A DNA stretch of 6,495 nucleotides, taken from contig JAJZLW010000034.1 in assembly GCA_021850505.1 (NCBI GenBank), positions 1 through 6,495 on the forward strand, given 5' to 3'. This document shows positions 6,016 to 6,495 of the stretch, one piece after another; within the stretch, counting starts at the first letter, position 1; every line of letters starts with the position of its first letter. A program made the position numbers and the translations under genes. The DNA comes from Thermoplasmata archaeon. Lineage in GTDB: Archaea > Thermoplasmatota > Thermoplasmata > Thermoplasmatales > Thermoplasmataceae. The notes beneath the pieces were generated by a model. It was not told the origin of the DNA. It saw only the letters and a program-made list of their open reading frames with translations, and ran no database searches.

Positions 6016-6186
6016 TCAATTGCCGTCACTCTTTCTTTTGATTCTGGATCCAAAATATAGGAGAAGCACACCAACTACAAGGACAACAAGTGCGTTTCTG
6101 CCCTTCTTCTTTTTGTCCTGCGAGGGTTCAATGGAACATGATATATTCATATAGGTCAGATCCGGTAATTCTTTCCAATACTGCAT
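6016..6186 (-). CDS. Small C-terminally membrane-anchored protein, function unknown
   Basis: From the ATG at 6186 this reads 56 aa: MQYWKELPDLTYMNISCSIE, a basic KKKKGRN stretch (25-31), a hydrophobic segment ALVVLVVGVLLLYF (32-45) and a basic tail RIKRKSDGN. That is the layout of a tail-anchored or C-terminally anchored membrane protein. Coding support is the sharp hydrophobic/basic organisation; I recognise no family. The frame stays open for 24 codons upstream of the ATG, back to a TGA at 6259-6261, and encodes beta-rich sequence (EYQTYQVNFSYTDLR) continuous in character with the annotated part, but without ATG, GTG or TTG. The true gene may therefore be longer with a rare start, or be the 3' remnant of a larger surface protein broken near the T7 run at 6239-6245. 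No SD is visible before the ATG. Confidence 0.45.
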   Translation of the reverse strand: MQYWKELPDLTYMNISCSIEPSQDKKKKGRNALVVLVVGVLLLYFGSRIKRKSDGN

Positions 6187-6238
6187 TCTTAAATCAGTAT
6201 ATGAAAAATTAACCTGATATGTTTGATATTCTTTGTTT

Positions 6239-6245
6239 AAAAAAA
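6239..6245 (-). terminator. T7 run directly after the 77-aa membrane protein gene
   Basis: Seven T on the minus strand start 3 nt past the TAA of the upstream small gene, a typical archaeal termination signal. It would separate that gene's transcript from the 56-aa gene, although the open frame of the latter runs through it. Confidence 0.4.
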
Positions 6246-6247
6246 TA

Positions 6248-6481
6248 TTACTGGCTTTTCAGGGGAACCATTTTGAGAATAACCTTTAAAGCAATTAAAA
6301 GGAGAAAAGCACCAGCAAGGAAGTAAATTATGATCAGGATCAATATTGAGGTATTTCCGGTGGTTGCAGAAAAAGTTGATGCGCTTAAAGCAAGATCCCA
6401 GAGATCTATACCTGCCGCCAGTGCCACAATTACAATCGCAAGGTCAAAAATTTTCTTCTGCAGTTCGGCAGGGATTTCCAT
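6248..6481 (-). CDS. Small two-helix membrane protein, function unknown
   Basis: The product is 77 aa. A short amphipathic N-terminus (MEIPAELQKK) precedes hydrophobic segment 1 (about 12-33, with acidic D26 and D29 near its end). A polar Ser/Thr-rich loop follows (35-45, STFSATTGNTS), then a long hydrophobic segment 2 (46-69) and a short basic tail. An in-frame TGA two codons before the ATG fixes this start. No SD is seen in the 14 bases available upstream, and the promoter lies outside the window. The basic tail and KK before helix 1 put both termini in the cytoplasm by the positive-inside rule. I do not recognise a family. The two-helix plan is shared by many unrelated small archaeal membrane proteins, so no function is proposed. 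Confidence 0.68.
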   Translation of the reverse strand: MEIPAELQKKIFDLAIVIVALAAGIDLWDLALSASTFSATTGNTSILILIIIYFLAGAFLLLIALKVILKMVPLKSQ

Positions 6482-6495
6482 TATTCAACATAATT

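Noticed and set aside
6239..6305. Frameshift in the T7 run joining the 56-aa gene's frame to another frame overlapping the 77-aa gene
   Set aside because: The alternative frame reads only a short stretch (ending SPEKPVIFF) within the end of the 77-aa gene, which itself has a fixed start and coherent membrane segments; noted as a possibility for the 56-aa gene but not annotated.

Overview
The window looks like chromosomal DNA from an archaeon, most plausibly Thermoplasmatales or a related euryarchaeal lineage. Arginine is mostly AGG/AGA and isoleucine often ATA. First genes of transcripts start directly behind AT-rich TATA-like boxes with no Shine-Dalgarno (SD) site, internal operon genes carry purine-rich SD sites, and T-runs without hairpins follow stop codons. 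The lineage call is inference; there is no rRNA or other marker gene here.

Layout. (1) 1-1027, minus strand: the N-terminal 342 residues of an SLC13/ArsB-like ion permease with RCK_C (TrkA-C) regulatory domains, running off the left edge. (2) A divergent promoter region of about 120 bp. (3) 1151-3902, plus strand: a tight three-gene operon. It encodes a soluble helical protein of unknown function, a YdjI-type SPFH (stomatin/prohibitin/flotillin/HflK) protein with three C-terminal zinc ribbons, and a protein with two N-terminal zinc ribbons, a Gly/Met-rich segment and a C-terminal domain resembling those of YdjG-type proteins. (4) 3939-5936, minus strand: a complete, apparently cytosolic M13 (neprilysin/PepO-family) zinc metallopeptidase, convergent with the operon. 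(5) 6016-6186 and 6248-6481, minus strand: two small membrane proteins of unknown function, one of 56 aa with a C-terminal membrane anchor and one of 77 aa with two membrane segments.

How they may work together. The three-gene operon resembles the SPFH/zinc-ribbon part of the Bacillus pspA-ydjGHI envelope-stress operon, so a membrane-stress or membrane-scaffold role is the leading inference. No PspA-like coiled coil is visible; the 185-aa first gene occupies that position instead. A near-perfect TGATCA-centred palindrome lies 43.5 bp (centre) upstream of the operon's first ATG, and a perfect 18-bp TGATCA-centred palindrome lies 44.5 bp upstream of the M13 peptidase ATG. This suggests, but does not prove, that one dimeric regulator controls both transcripts. 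No tRNA, rRNA, CRISPR array, insertion sequence or other mobile element was seen.
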